31,222 bases of DNA. It comes from UBA11524 sp964383815. Its GTDB lineage: Bacteria; Bacillota; Clostridia; Christensenellales; Aristaeellaceae. Positions 7,652 through 15,404 of the stretch are shown in pieces; the first letter of the stretch is position 1; every line of letters starts with the position of its first letter. Under the pieces are notes generated by a model that saw only the letters and a program-made list of their open reading frames with translations, had not been told where the DNA came from and made no database searches. The position numbers and the translations under genes are program-made. The stretch is taken from NCBI GenBank assembly GCA_964383815.1, contig CAYLIC010000026.1:1-31222 (forward strand), given 5' to 3'.

Positions 7652-8623
7652 ATGATGCAGGAATGGGAGAGGAGCATTCAGCAAATTGTGCTGGAGATGG
7701 ACAGATGCATCCGCGCCCAGGACGATGAGGCACTGACCCTTGCTAGCCTTGCCAGGTTTCTCGGGTACTCGGAGAGCCATGTATCGCGAAAGTTCAGTGA
7801 AATCTCCGGTATGCAGCTGCGGGATTACCTGCGCTACCGCCGCCTGGCGTTTGCCCTGAAGGACATACGGGACACCGGCGACAGCATTCTGGATATTGCG
7901 GTGCGGTATGGGTTTTCCTCCCACGAGGCCTTCACCCGGGCATTCAAGGAGGCCTACGGCGTGGCGCCCAGCCAGTACCGCCAGCACCCGAGACCCGTTG
8001 CGCTGCGCACCATCATCAAACCCTTCGATTGCTATCTTTTAGGTATAGGAGGAACAGGTATGGCACAGTCCACACAGAACATCAAGGTATACTTTGTCAC
8101 CATTCCGGCCCACAAGTTTCTGCACATCAGGAATTACGAGAGCATCGGCTACTGGGACTTCTGGCAGAAGCAGAGCGCCATTCCCGGGCAGGACTGTGAA
8201 ACCATCTGCGGCCTGCTGGACAGCATTCCCGGCAAGCTGGACGATATGGGCGGCACCGAGGCGGATGCGTCCGCCGGTCAGCTGATGGCGTACATCAACG
8301 AGCCGGAAGGGCGCCTCTGCAGCTGGGGCATTCCCCTGGCGGAGGCCTACGGCGTGCGCCTGCCCGTGGACTATGCTGGCCCGGTGCCTGCGCAAATGCA
8401 GCTGATGGACGTGCCGGAAGGGGAGTACATCGTCTTTGAGCACGGGCCCTTCAACCTTGAAAGCGAAAACCAGCAGGTGGAGGCGGAAATCGAGCAGGCC
8501 ATGAAGGACTTCGACTACGCTGCCAGCGGATACGAGCTGGACAAGTCCCAGGGAAGGGTGTTCTATTTCTACCACGATTGCAAGCGCTTCTGGAAATATG
8601 TTCGCCCGGTGAAAAAGGCATAA
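7652..8623 (+). CDS. AraC-type transcriptional regulator with GyrI-like effector domain
   Basis: 323 aa. The AraC double helix-turn-helix is at the N-terminus (about residues 10-115: LTLASLARFLGYSESHVSRKF, DSILDIAVRYGFSSHEAFTRAFKEAYGVAPSQYR), and the C-terminal half (from about 137) resembles the GyrI-like small-molecule-binding domain found in Rob, BmrR-type and similar regulators; it ends with a typical GRVFYFYHDCKRFWKYV stretch. This architecture suggests sensing of a hydrophobic compound or drug. A MATE exporter is encoded convergently downstream and is a plausible but unproven target. The start is ATG 7652 or 7655 after AAGGGAG. A strong internal ribosome site (AGGAGG 8047-8052) lies in front of the in-frame ATG at 8060, exactly at the domain boundary. 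Confidence 0.85.
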   Translation: MMQEWERSIQQIVLEMDRCIRAQDDEALTLASLARFLGYSESHVSRKFSEISGMQLRDYLRYRRLAFALKDIRDTGDSILDIAVRYGFSSHEAFTRAFKEAYGVAPSQYRQHPRPVALRTIIKPFDCYLLGIGGTGMAQSTQNIKVYFVTIPAHKFLHIRNYESIGYWDFWQKQSAIPGQDCETICGLLDSIPGKLDDMGGTEADASAGQLMAYINEPEGRLCSWGIPLAEAYGVRLPVDYAGPVPAQMQLMDVPEGEYIVFEHGPFNLESENQQVEAEIEQAMKDFDYAASGYELDKSQGRVFYFYHDCKRFWKYVRPVKKA

Positions 8624-8628
8624 GAAAA

Positions 8629-8660
8629 GGCGCGTCCTTCCGCTGCTGGAGGGACGCGCC
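8629..8660. terminator. Bidirectional terminator between the AraC/GyrI gene and the MATE gene
   Basis: A 13-bp stem (GGCGCGTCCTTCC with GGAGGGACGCGCC, one T-G pair) and GCTGCT loop between two convergent stop codons. On the minus strand it is followed by TTTTCTT; on the plus strand only by CTTGCTTTA, so it works best for the MATE gene. Confidence 0.85.
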
Positions 8661-8666
8661 CTTGCT

Positions 8667-10115
8667 TTATACCTTGATGGTATGCCACTTTTCGCTGTGG
8701 TAGCGGCGCAGCATCAGCACGCAGCGCAGGGACATATCCACCAGGGTGGCGGCCCAGGCGGCAACCAGGGCAATGTCACTGCGGTGCAGCAGGTTCTGGC
8801 ACACATACACGCCCACCACAGCGAACACCGGGCGGATGAAGGTAACCGTCAGCAGCATGACACGGGCGGTGTATTTCACATCGCCAGCGCCGCGCAGGGC
8901 GCCGGAGGACACCACGGAGAGCATCTGCATGGGCTGCACCAGGCCCAGCACCACCATGACATTCACCGCCATCGCGCGGACGACGCCTGTGGTGTCGCCG
9001 CTGCTGAACAGGCTTACCAGCGGATACCGCAGGAAGATGCACATGGCGGCAAGCAGCAGGCTGATCGCCAGGGAAAACCGCTGCGCCAGGGTGCCATACA
9101 CATGGGCCATATCACGGCGCTTGCGGCCCAGCATCTGGCCCACCAGGGATGTGCCCGCCACGCCCAGGCCATCTGCACAGGAGAAGGACAGGTTCAAGAA
9201 CTGCATACAAATCTGGTGGGCGGCAAAGGCATCCGTGCCCAGGCCGGCCACAATCCTCGCATAGGCGAAGAAGCCGATGCGCATGGCAAGCTGCTCCACC
9301 ATGGCGGAGGAGGCCACCTGCCACAGGGCGCGGAGGCCTTCCGCGTCGGGCTTCCAGCTATCGTGCCGGGACAGGCTGAGGAAGGCGTTTCCGCCGTGGA
9401 AAACAGCCCGCAGGCTTAGCAAGAAGCCAACAACCATGCCAATGGCGGTGGCAATGGCGGCACCCTTGACCTCCAGCCGGGGGAAAGGCCCAATGCCGTT
9501 AATCAGCAGGTAGTTGAAGAGGATGTTCACCAGGTTGGAGGTGATGTTCACCTGCATGGTCAGCTTGGTATTGCCAATGCCGCGCTGGGCGGCGCACAGG
9601 CCCATGGACAGGGCCTGAAAGGGCAGCGCCAGGCCGAGAATGGTGAAATACTCGGTGGAGGTGTCCAGGGTGCGGCCTTCCTCGGCACCGGCAAAGCGCA
9701 TCAGGCTGCGGCCAAAGGGCAGCAGCAGCGCCATCAGCACGGCGGAGAGCGCCAGGGTCAGCACAATGGCGGTGCGCATGGTGGCATTGGCAGCATCGCG
9801 GCGGCCCTCACCCTTGCGCCGGGCGATTACGGCGGTAATGCCTGCGTTCAGCGCGAAGAACAGGCACAGCATAATCATTCGCGGCTGGTTCACCAGGCCC
9901 ACGGCGGCAACGGCATCTGTGCCCACGGAGCTGACCATCACCGTGTCCATCATGCTGATGAGGGAGATGAGCACCATTTCGCACACGGATGGCACGGCAA
10001 TGCGGATGTACTCCCGGTACATGTCCGCGCCGGGCGGCAGCAGGGATTCGCCGCTGCGGAGGGATTTGGGCAGCATGCGGCGGGTGTCAAAAAAGTGGGT
10101 AACAAAGCTGAACAT
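8667..10115 (-). CDS. MATE family efflux transporter
   Basis: 482 aa inner-membrane cation/drug antiporter with about 12 membrane segments. Family features include PSVCEMVLISLISMMDTVMVS in helix 1, the AVAAVGLVNQPRMI segment, GIGNTKLTMQVNITSNLVNILFNYLLI, and the mirrored second half (ADGLGVAGTSLVGQMLGRKR, LRGAGDVKYTA). The start is ATG at 10115-10113, preceded by AAAGAGGTTGCGCT; the frame stays open upstream to 10142 without a better start. It has its own promoter (10146-10174) and a terminator shared with the convergent AraC/GyrI regulator gene, so it is monocistronic. The substrate cannot be told from sequence. Confidence 0.93.
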   Translation of the reverse strand: MFSFVTHFFDTRRMLPKSLRSGESLLPPGADMYREYIRIAVPSVCEMVLISLISMMDTVMVSSVGTDAVAAVGLVNQPRMIMLCLFFALNAGITAVIARRKGEGRRDAANATMRTAIVLTLALSAVLMALLLPFGRSLMRFAGAEEGRTLDTSTEYFTILGLALPFQALSMGLCAAQRGIGNTKLTMQVNITSNLVNILFNYLLINGIGPFPRLEVKGAAIATAIGMVVGFLLSLRAVFHGGNAFLSLSRHDSWKPDAEGLRALWQVASSAMVEQLAMRIGFFAYARIVAGLGTDAFAAHQICMQFLNLSFSCADGLGVAGTSLVGQMLGRKRRDMAHVYGTLAQRFSLAISLLLAAMCIFLRYPLVSLFSSGDTTGVVRAMAVNVMVVLGLVQPMQMLSVVSSGALRGAGDVKYTARVMLLTVTFIRPVFAVVGVYVCQNLLHRSDIALVAAWAATLVDMSLRCVLMLRRYHSEKWHTIKV

Positions 10116-10145
10116 AGCGCAACCTCTTTTGTGTGAAATCACTTT

Positions 10146-10174
10146 ATTATAGCACAGTTGCAGCCCGCTGTCAC
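10146..10174 (-). promoter_or_regulatory. Promoter of the MATE gene
   Basis: On the minus strand: GTGACA (10174-10169), 17 bases, TATAAT (10151-10146), with an extended -10 (TGCTATAAT). It lies 30 bases upstream of the MATE start codon. Confidence 0.8.
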
Positions 10175-10181
10175 CAAAAAG

Positions 10182-10209
10182 AAAAAACCTGCACCCGGAT
10201 GGATGCAGG
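10182..10209 (-). terminator. Terminator of the frameshifted secreted-protein gene
   Basis: On the minus strand CCTGCATCC pairs with GGGTGCAGG (9 bp, one T-G pair) around ATCC, followed by TTTTTTC. It lies 14 bases after the stop at 10223. Confidence 0.88.
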
Positions 10210-10222
10210 GCAGGGGAACGGG

Positions 10223-10772
10223 TTAGGCAACTTCCTCAACCAGCAGGAAAATGCCCAGGATTTCGGTTTCGAAGACCATCGCGCCATCGATGATCTCACA
10301 CTCGATTTCCACCTGCTCGCCGTTTTCGTTCATCACCGGCAGCTTCAGGCCGGTTGCGTCATCAGCCATGGGGATACTCAGCTTCACAGCGGACTTGAGG
10401 GTCATGGCGCGTTGTTCTCCAGGAGGGAGATGGTCAGCGCCTTCTTCACCAGCAGGTTGGCACCGGTGTCCAGCTGGATGGTAACCTCGGGTGCGCTTTC
10501 GTACACAATCAGGGTAACATTTTTGGCTGGACTCTTCTTTTCTTTGTCCTCGCTTTGGGGAACAGTGCATTCCCAGTGATTTTCGGAAAAAGTCTTTTTT
10601 TCGTACTGTGCATGGGCGCAAACCATCTGGCAGGTGTTGCGCTTGCCGGCGGAGGCGTTCCACTCATGGGTACAGAGGTCAGTGGGGGTACTCAGTCCGC
10701 CTTCCGCGAAGGCCGCTGTGCACAGCATGGTTTCAAGCAGAGCCAGGCAGCACAGCAGGAAAAACGTTTCAT
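10223..10772 (-). pseudogene. Frameshifted small secreted protein
   Basis: The ATG at 10772-10770 has a good site (GGAAGGAG, 10 bases upstream) and a promoter, but its frame runs into a stop after a run of five T (10764-10760). Adding one T joins it to the next frame and gives a well-formed signal peptide, MKRFFLLCCLALLETMLCTA, ending in AFA. That second frame runs to a TGA at 10404-10402 and has a Cys/His/Trp pattern (CTHEW, C-x3-CAH, HWEC) and a beta-rich stretch. A third frame, overlapping by ATGA, continues to 10223 (MTLKSAVKLSIP ... GIFLLVEEVA), and looks like the end of the same beta-rich domain. Two breaks suggest a decaying gene; base-calling errors or, for the second break, a coupled 60-aa gene are alternatives. 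I do not recognise the family. Confidence 0.55.
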
Positions 10773-11074
10773 TTATTCACAGCTCCTTCCAGGTTGGTAT
10801 GATCGTATTATAGCACCCAAGTTTTTCAAGAAAAACGATTGCATTTTTACCAAAATACATTATATAATACAAAACATTACCAAATATAATGGAATAATTA
10901 CATGGGCGGACAATCCCGCGGCGGAACGGTGGAAAAGGCGCCTGTTCTCCTGCTGTTTTTGTTTGCAATCCCGGGCGGATTCCAGCGGGAATGTGTTGAA
11001 TTGGACGGTTGGCTATGGTAGAATAGGCGTGAAGCATTGCCCGGGCGCCGGGCTGCAAACAGGAGGAACAGTGG
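10773..11074. promoter_or_regulatory. AT-rich divergent intergenic region
   Basis: About 300 bases without a gene. Bases 10800-10905 are far richer in A+T than the surroundings. For the minus-strand gene there is TATAAT at 10812-10807 with extended -10 (TGCTATAAT) but no good -35. Two TTACCAAA copies lie exactly 30 bp apart (10847-10854 and 10877-10884). For the plus-strand operon see the promoter at 10996. A small GC-rich hairpin (GCCCGG-GCG-CCGGGC) lies at about 11039-11053 in the operon's leader. Confidence 0.6.
10996..11024 (+). promoter_or_regulatory. Promoter of the 11-20 kb operon
   Basis: TTGAAT (10996-11001), 17 bases, TAGAAT (11019-11024); 50 bases before the ATG at 11075, which has AGGAGG 8 bases upstream. 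Confidence 0.7.
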
Positions 11075-11944
11075 ATGAAGGGTACTGTGACAAAGCTGCG
11101 GGAGGCTGACAGCGTGCAGCTGCCTGCGGAGATGCTGAGCGTTTCCATTTCGGCTGAGCAGGTGGAGGACGAGCTGCGCCAGCTTTCCATGCGGCACGCG
11201 GGCAAGGCACCGGCGGAAAAGGTGCAGCCGGGGGACATTGTGGCCTGCCAGCCCTGCGCTGCCTATGCCGATGGGCGGCGGGTGCTGCTGTTTACCGGGC
11301 TGGACATTCCTGCGGCGGCAGATGCAGTGCAGGCTGCACTGGGCAGGCAGGCAGGCGATACCTTCACCTGCACCCTGGCAGGGAAGGAAGCAAGCCTGAC
11401 GGTGGAGACCATTACCCGCCTGACCCCCGCTGCGGTGGATGACGGGCTGATTGCCTCCCTGCACATGGACGGCGTGAGCACCGTGGCGGACTATCGCCGG
11501 TACGCGGCGGACATGCTGAAGCGCCGGGAGCAGGCCGACAAGGCCAAGATGGCTGTTGGCTATGTGATGGAGCAGATGCTGGAGGGCAGCGAGTTTGCCT
11601 ACGACCAGGGTGAACTGGATGCATACTATGCCGGGCATTTGGCGGAGATTATGGCGGAATACAAGGCGTTCGGCTTTGAGGGCACGGAGGAGGACATCCG
11701 CCACGATGTGCTGCAGCAGCTGAAGCAAGGCTGGATGGCAGAGGAAGTGTGCTGCCGCAGCGGCTATCAGCCGGACAAGGCTGCCGTGGAGCAGGAGGCC
11801 GACCAGATGCTGGAGATGATGTCCCTCATGGGTGAGCCTGCGCCCGACCGGGAAACCATGGTGGAGGAAAGCCTGCGCAATGCATATATAATGGAAATGT
11901 TCCGCCAGCTGGAAACCCTGGTGAACGAGAAAATGGGAGGCTGA
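11075..11944 (+). CDS. Trigger-factor-like protein lacking the ribosome-binding domain
   Basis: 289 aa. Residues about 45-115 (VQPGDIVACQPCAAYADGRR ... GRQAGDTFTCTLAGKEASLTVETITRLTPAAVDD) follow the layout of the trigger factor FKBP-type domain but are diverged. The rest (STVADYRRYAADMLKRREQ ... YIMEMFRQLETLVNEK) is helical and resembles the trigger factor C-terminal chaperone arm. The roughly 110-residue N-terminal ribosome-docking domain of normal trigger factor (about 430 aa) is absent, so it is unlikely to bind ribosomes as trigger factor does; it has no signal peptide and should act in the cytoplasm. It is first in a probable operon and is separated by 4 bases from a thioredoxin gene, suggesting a folding/thiol-redox role. 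Isomerase activity is uncertain. Confidence 0.72.
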   Translation: MKGTVTKLREADSVQLPAEMLSVSISAEQVEDELRQLSMRHAGKAPAEKVQPGDIVACQPCAAYADGRRVLLFTGLDIPAAADAVQAALGRQAGDTFTCTLAGKEASLTVETITRLTPAAVDDGLIASLHMDGVSTVADYRRYAADMLKRREQADKAKMAVGYVMEQMLEGSEFAYDQGELDAYYAGHLAEIMAEYKAFGFEGTEEDIRHDVLQQLKQGWMAEEVCCRSGYQPDKAAVEQEADQMLEMMSLMGEPAPDRETMVEESLRNAYIMEMFRQLETLVNEKMGG

Positions 11945-11948
11945 GAAT

Positions 11949-12266
11949 ATGGCAACCGTGGAACTGAAGGGTGACCGGTGGGAGGCCTTTGCCCAGGCGG
12001 ACTATGCGGTGATTGACTGCTATGGCGATCACTGCCAGGCCTGCGTGATGCTGGCACCTGTCTACGATGCGCTGGCGGACGAAATGCCCGGCGTGGCCTT
12101 TGGGCGCATCAACATCAGCGAATATCAGGACATTGCGGAAAAGTACCATGTAACGGCCATGCCCACGCTGCTCTACTTCCGCAAGGGTGAAAAGGTGCAC
12201 GAGAGCGTTGGCTCCATGGACAGGGAACAGCTGCTGGAGCAAATGGCCCGGATGCTTTATCAGTAA
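11949..12266 (+). CDS. Thioredoxin-like protein with CQAC active site
   Basis: 105 aa, a complete single thioredoxin fold. The active site is DHC-QA-C (C29, C32), where classical thioredoxin has EWCGPC; the Trp before the first Cys is His28. The cis-Pro segment is present (TAMPTLLYF), as is the GKINISEYQDIAEKYHV-like strand (here GRINISEYQDIAEKYHV). There is an extra Cys at position 24. The protein is cytoplasmic with no signal peptide. The start ATG 11949 has GGGAGG 7 bases upstream, inside the end of the preceding gene. Its neighbour is an FTR-like protein, the probable electron donor. The CQAC motif and missing Trp imply a redox potential different from ordinary thioredoxin (inference). 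Confidence 0.88.
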   Translation: MATVELKGDRWEAFAQADYAVIDCYGDHCQACVMLAPVYDALADEMPGVAFGRINISEYQDIAEKYHVTAMPTLLYFRKGEKVHESVGSMDREQLLEQMARMLYQ

Positions 12267-12279
12267 GGGAGGATGGGAA

Positions 12280-12480
12280 ATGGCAAAGATTCGCCTGAAC
12301 GAGGACAAGGACGTTGTGGCCCATGTGCGGGAAGGCCTGAAGCGCACCGGCGGCTATTGCCCGTGCCGGCTGGAGCGCAGGGAGGAATACAAGTGCATCT
12401 GCCAGGAATTCAAGGCCCAGTGCGCTGACCCGGACTTCGAGGGATACTGCCACTGTATGCTGTATTACAAGGAAAAGTAA
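12280..12480 (+). CDS. Ferredoxin-thioredoxin reductase catalytic (beta)-like Fe-S protein
   Basis: 66 aa. The Cys pattern C27-P-C29, C39-I-C41, C57-H-C59 matches the CPC / CxC / CHC signature of the FTR catalytic chain. In plant FTR the first Cys of CPC, both of the middle pair and the first of CHC hold a 4Fe-4S cluster, and the other two form the redox disulfide. The protein ends MLYYKEK, as small bacterial members do. An extra Cys (C48) lies six residues after the middle pair. The start is ATG 12280 with GGGAGGATGGGAA before it; the longer upstream frame is a shadow of the thioredoxin gene. No FTR variable subunit is adjacent. It probably passes electrons from ferredoxin to the thioredoxin encoded 13 bases upstream. 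Confidence 0.88.
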   Translation: MAKIRLNEDKDVVAHVREGLKRTGGYCPCRLERREEYKCICQEFKAQCADPDFEGYCHCMLYYKEK

Positions 12481-12496
12481 AAGGAGGATACGACAA

Positions 12497-13588
12497 ATGA
12501 AAAAGGTATTTGCGGTGATGATGGTGCTGGCGATGGCTCTGTGCATGATAGGGTGCAGCAGCCTGTTCAGCGACAACAGCATTGTGAAGTTTGACGAGGT
12601 GTACACCCACAAGGATCCCCAGGGCCTTTCCTACACCGAGCGCATGGCGCTGATGAACAAGAACTTCGGCTCCCAGCTGGTGGAAATGGTGAACGCCATG
12701 GCCTACCCGGACATCATGAAGTATGACGGCCAGGGCAACATGGTGGGCAGGTATGAGTACGACGAGAGCACCGGCATGGCTTCCGGCTGGTACGACCTGA
12801 GCACGGGCGCGTTTGTAGCGGAGGAGATTGAGCTGGGCAAGCCGGATGAATCCCTGATGCTGAAGCTGAACGGCACCGTGACCCTGTGCGCCGTGGTCTA
12901 TGGCAAGGATGACAAGTGCGTGGGCGCCTATGTGTACACCTTCCTGAGCGACAAGGCGGACAAGGATGCCGTGCTGACCAACATGTCCATGTTCTACGGC
13001 ATGAACCTGGAGGCGGAAAGCGACACCATGCTGGCCTGCAAGATGGACGAGGCTGCTGTGAACGACAAATTTGAGGAGTATGCCAGCCTGTGCGGTGAGC
13101 CGATGACGGACAGGAGCGCCGCCGCTTATGCGGACACCCTGAAGATAGAGCTGGGCCTGCGCAACTACGGCGTGAACCCCTTCAAGCCCACCACCGCCAT
13201 GAAGGATCCTGAAGGCCTGCAGTACGACACCAAGCAGGTGTTGACCTCCAACGGCACCTATTCCTTTGAGGATGAATCCCTGGAGAAGGACATGAAGGTG
13301 CGTACCGATGTCATCTATGGCTATCAGGGCAAGGCTGTGGCCCACTACACCTATTACGAGTACAACACCAAGGAAGCCGCCGACAAGCTGATGACAAACG
13401 CCACGGGCAACATGTTCTCTACCCCCGAGCGCGTGAGCGACACCGTGGTGATGGACTTCCAGGACAGCAAGGCCCTGGAGGAGAACATTGCCCTGTACAT
13501 TGGCTACAACGTGATGACGGATGATAGCTATGACAGCTATGTGACCAACATGGAAGACTCCTATTTCCTGATGCGCTACGAGAACTGA
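12497..13588 (+). CDS. Lipoprotein with two copies of a diverged domain, function unknown
   Basis: 363 aa. Residues 1-20 are a lipoprotein signal (MKK, hydrophobic core, MIGC with lipidated C20). The mature part repeats itself: KDPQGLSY at 39 and KDPEGLQY at 236; then VVYGKDDKCVGAYVYTF at 133 and VIYGYQGKAVAHYTYYE at 262, each followed by a matching helix-rich stretch. The first copy carries about 70 more residues in its middle. The start ATG 12497 follows AAGGAGG. It sits between the FTR-like gene and a two-subunit ABC exporter, so it could be an outside partner of that exporter or an envelope stress protein; I do not recognise a named family. Confidence 0.8.
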   Translation: MKKVFAVMMVLAMALCMIGCSSLFSDNSIVKFDEVYTHKDPQGLSYTERMALMNKNFGSQLVEMVNAMAYPDIMKYDGQGNMVGRYEYDESTGMASGWYDLSTGAFVAEEIELGKPDESLMLKLNGTVTLCAVVYGKDDKCVGAYVYTFLSDKADKDAVLTNMSMFYGMNLEAESDTMLACKMDEAAVNDKFEEYASLCGEPMTDRSAAAYADTLKIELGLRNYGVNPFKPTTAMKDPEGLQYDTKQVLTSNGTYSFEDESLEKDMKVRTDVIYGYQGKAVAHYTYYEYNTKEAADKLMTNATGNMFSTPERVSDTVVMDFQDSKALEENIALYIGYNVMTDDSYDSYVTNMEDSYFLMRYEN

Positions 13589-13606
13589 CACACAGCAGAA
13601 TAACCG

Positions 13607-13642
13607 GGCGGGTGCCGTATGCTCCGGCATACTGCATCCGCC
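13607..13642 (+). terminator. Long hairpin between lipoprotein and ABC exporter genes
   Basis: GGCGGGTGC pairs with GCATCCGCC (9 bp, one G-T), then after one mismatch GTATGC pairs with GCATAC around TCCG. Only TTTGTG follows, so termination would be weak; it may be an attenuator or an mRNA-stability or processing element within the operon. Confidence 0.5.
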
Positions 13643-13661
13643 TTTGTGTATGGAGGAACCC

Positions 13662-15404
13662 ATGGGAAAGCATGCAAAAGAAAAGACCCTGGGGGAAAGC
13701 TGGAGCGCGCTGCTGCGAACCATTCGCGACCTGCACCTGCCCTGGGTGAAAATTGCCATCACCCTGGCCCTGAACCTTACGGAGACCACCCTGCTTTTGA
13801 AGCTGCCTGTAACCACATCCAGCCTGATGAGCGGCAGCATCACCGGCCAGGCACTGGGAGAGGCCATTGTGTACTATGTGCTGACGGGCGTTATCAGCGT
13901 GGCCTCGGTGTCCGCGATGGCCTGGTCCCAGGCCTACAGCTCCCGCAGAACAAGGGAATCCCTTTGGCGGAAAATGCTGGGCATGCGGATGGACTTCTTT
14001 GACAGAAACGACCCTTCCGAGCAGATGAGCGCCATTACCAACGACGCCAGCGCCGCCCAGAACCTGGTGAGCATCATTCAAAACCTGCTGCCTGCCATTT
14101 ACTATGTGGTGGGCGCCATGGTGACCATTTCCGGCTATCACTGGGTGATGGCACTCTCCTGCTTTGCGCTGTTCCCGCTGAAGTACCTGTATGCGTTCAT
14201 CATGGGCCGGGTGTTTCAGAAGAGCAACGCCCGGCTGTACCAGCGCATTGGCGTGCTGACAGGCTTTCTGGCGGACCGCATTGCCCACCTGCCGCTGATA
14301 AAGACCTACACCAATGAAAAGGAAGAGGAGCGCAAGGGTGAGGAGGCCTGCCAGCAGCTGCTGAAGGCCAACATGCGCATTGTCCACCAGGACAATACTG
14401 CCATTGCCATTACCTCCGTTATGGACATTCTGCAGAAGTTTGCCGTGGTGGTTGTGGCAGTGGTGCTCCTGCGGAATGGGGAAATCGACCTGGGAACCTG
14501 GATGGCCTTCTTCCTCTTCAGCCTGAATCTGTTCTCCTACATGGATCAGGTGTTCGACTACTGGACGCGGATCAAGGGCTTGCAGGGCAGCTTCAGCCGG
14601 GTGGTGGAAATCATGCAGAGCGAGGAGGAGCCCACAGCCGGCAGCAGCGATATTCCCGTGGAAGGCGATGTGCGCTTCGACCATGTGACCTTCACCTATC
14701 CCGGCAATGATGCACCTGCCCTGGAGGATGTGTCCTTCACGGTGCCCAGGGGCAGCTCTGCCGCCATTGTGGGCCTGTGCGGCAGCGGCAAGACCACTGC
14801 CATCAGCCTGCTGGAGCGCCTGTACCTGCCGGACAAAGGCCGGGTGATGATTGGCGATACCGATGTAAACGCCCTGTCCCTGCCGGATTACCGCCGGCGC
14901 ATGGCCTATGTGCAGCAGGGCGCCGGGCTGTTCAGCGGCACCATTCGCCAGCTGGTGACCTATGGCATGGAGCGTGCAGTGAGCGATGAGGAGATTCTTG
15001 CTGCGGCGGAAAAGACCGGCTTTGATGAATACCTGGCCCTGTGCCAGGACGGCCTGAGCACGGAGGTTGCCTCCGGCGGCGGCTCCATGTCCGGCGGGCA
15101 GGCCCAGCGCCTGGTGCTGACCCGGGAAGTGCTGCGGGGCGGCGACATGATGCTGCTGGACGAGCCCACCAGCGCCCTGGATGTGCGGGTATCCGCGAAG
15201 ATTCAGCAGACCATTGATACCATGTTTGCAGGCAAGACCCGCATCCTTGTGACCCATGACCTGAGCTTTGCCCGGCAGTACGACAAAATCATCGTGCTTT
15301 CAAAGGGCAGGCTGGTGGGCGAGGGAAGCCACCGGCACCTGATGGAAACCTGCCAGGCCTACCGGGACATGATTGAAAACACGAGGGAGGAGGCTGCGCA
15401 ATGA
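13662..15404 (+). CDS. ABC exporter half-transporter (membrane + ATPase), subunit 1
   Basis: 580 aa: six membrane segments in residues about 25-325, then an ATPase domain with Walker A GLCGSGKTT (371-379), Q-loop VQQGAGLFS, signature MSGGQAQR (476-483), Walker B with D500-E501 and His in VTHD. All catalytic elements are present. The start ATG 13662 has GGAGG 5 bases upstream. The stop overlaps the next start by ATGA, so the two half-transporters are translationally coupled and probably form a heterodimer of the multidrug/lipid/peptide exporter class. The membrane domain includes the usual coupling stretch (MRMDFFDRNDPSEQMSAITNDAS). The substrate is unknown; the lipoprotein upstream and peptidase downstream hint at peptides, but this is weak evidence. 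Confidence 0.92.
   Translation: MGKHAKEKTLGESWSALLRTIRDLHLPWVKIAITLALNLTETTLLLKLPVTTSSLMSGSITGQALGEAIVYYVLTGVISVASVSAMAWSQAYSSRRTRESLWRKMLGMRMDFFDRNDPSEQMSAITNDASAAQNLVSIIQNLLPAIYYVVGAMVTISGYHWVMALSCFALFPLKYLYAFIMGRVFQKSNARLYQRIGVLTGFLADRIAHLPLIKTYTNEKEEERKGEEACQQLLKANMRIVHQDNTAIAITSVMDILQKFAVVVVAVVLLRNGEIDLGTWMAFFLFSLNLFSYMDQVFDYWTRIKGLQGSFSRVVEIMQSEEEPTAGSSDIPVEGDVRFDHVTFTYPGNDAPALEDVSFTVPRGSSAAIVGLCGSGKTTAISLLERLYLPDKGRVMIGDTDVNALSLPDYRRRMAYVQQGAGLFSGTIRQLVTYGMERAVSDEEILAAAEKTGFDEYLALCQDGLSTEVASGGGSMSGGQAQRLVLTREVLRGGDMMLLDEPTSALDVRVSAKIQQTIDTMFAGKTRILVTHDLSFARQYDKIIVLSKGRLVGEGSHRHLMETCQAYRDMIENTREEAAQ

Noticed and set aside
10402..10728. Treating the middle frame of the secreted-protein locus as a complete gene starting at the ATG at 10728
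   Set aside because: That ATG lies inside the signal peptide, has no ribosome site, and the real site and ATG are 44 bases upstream in another frame.
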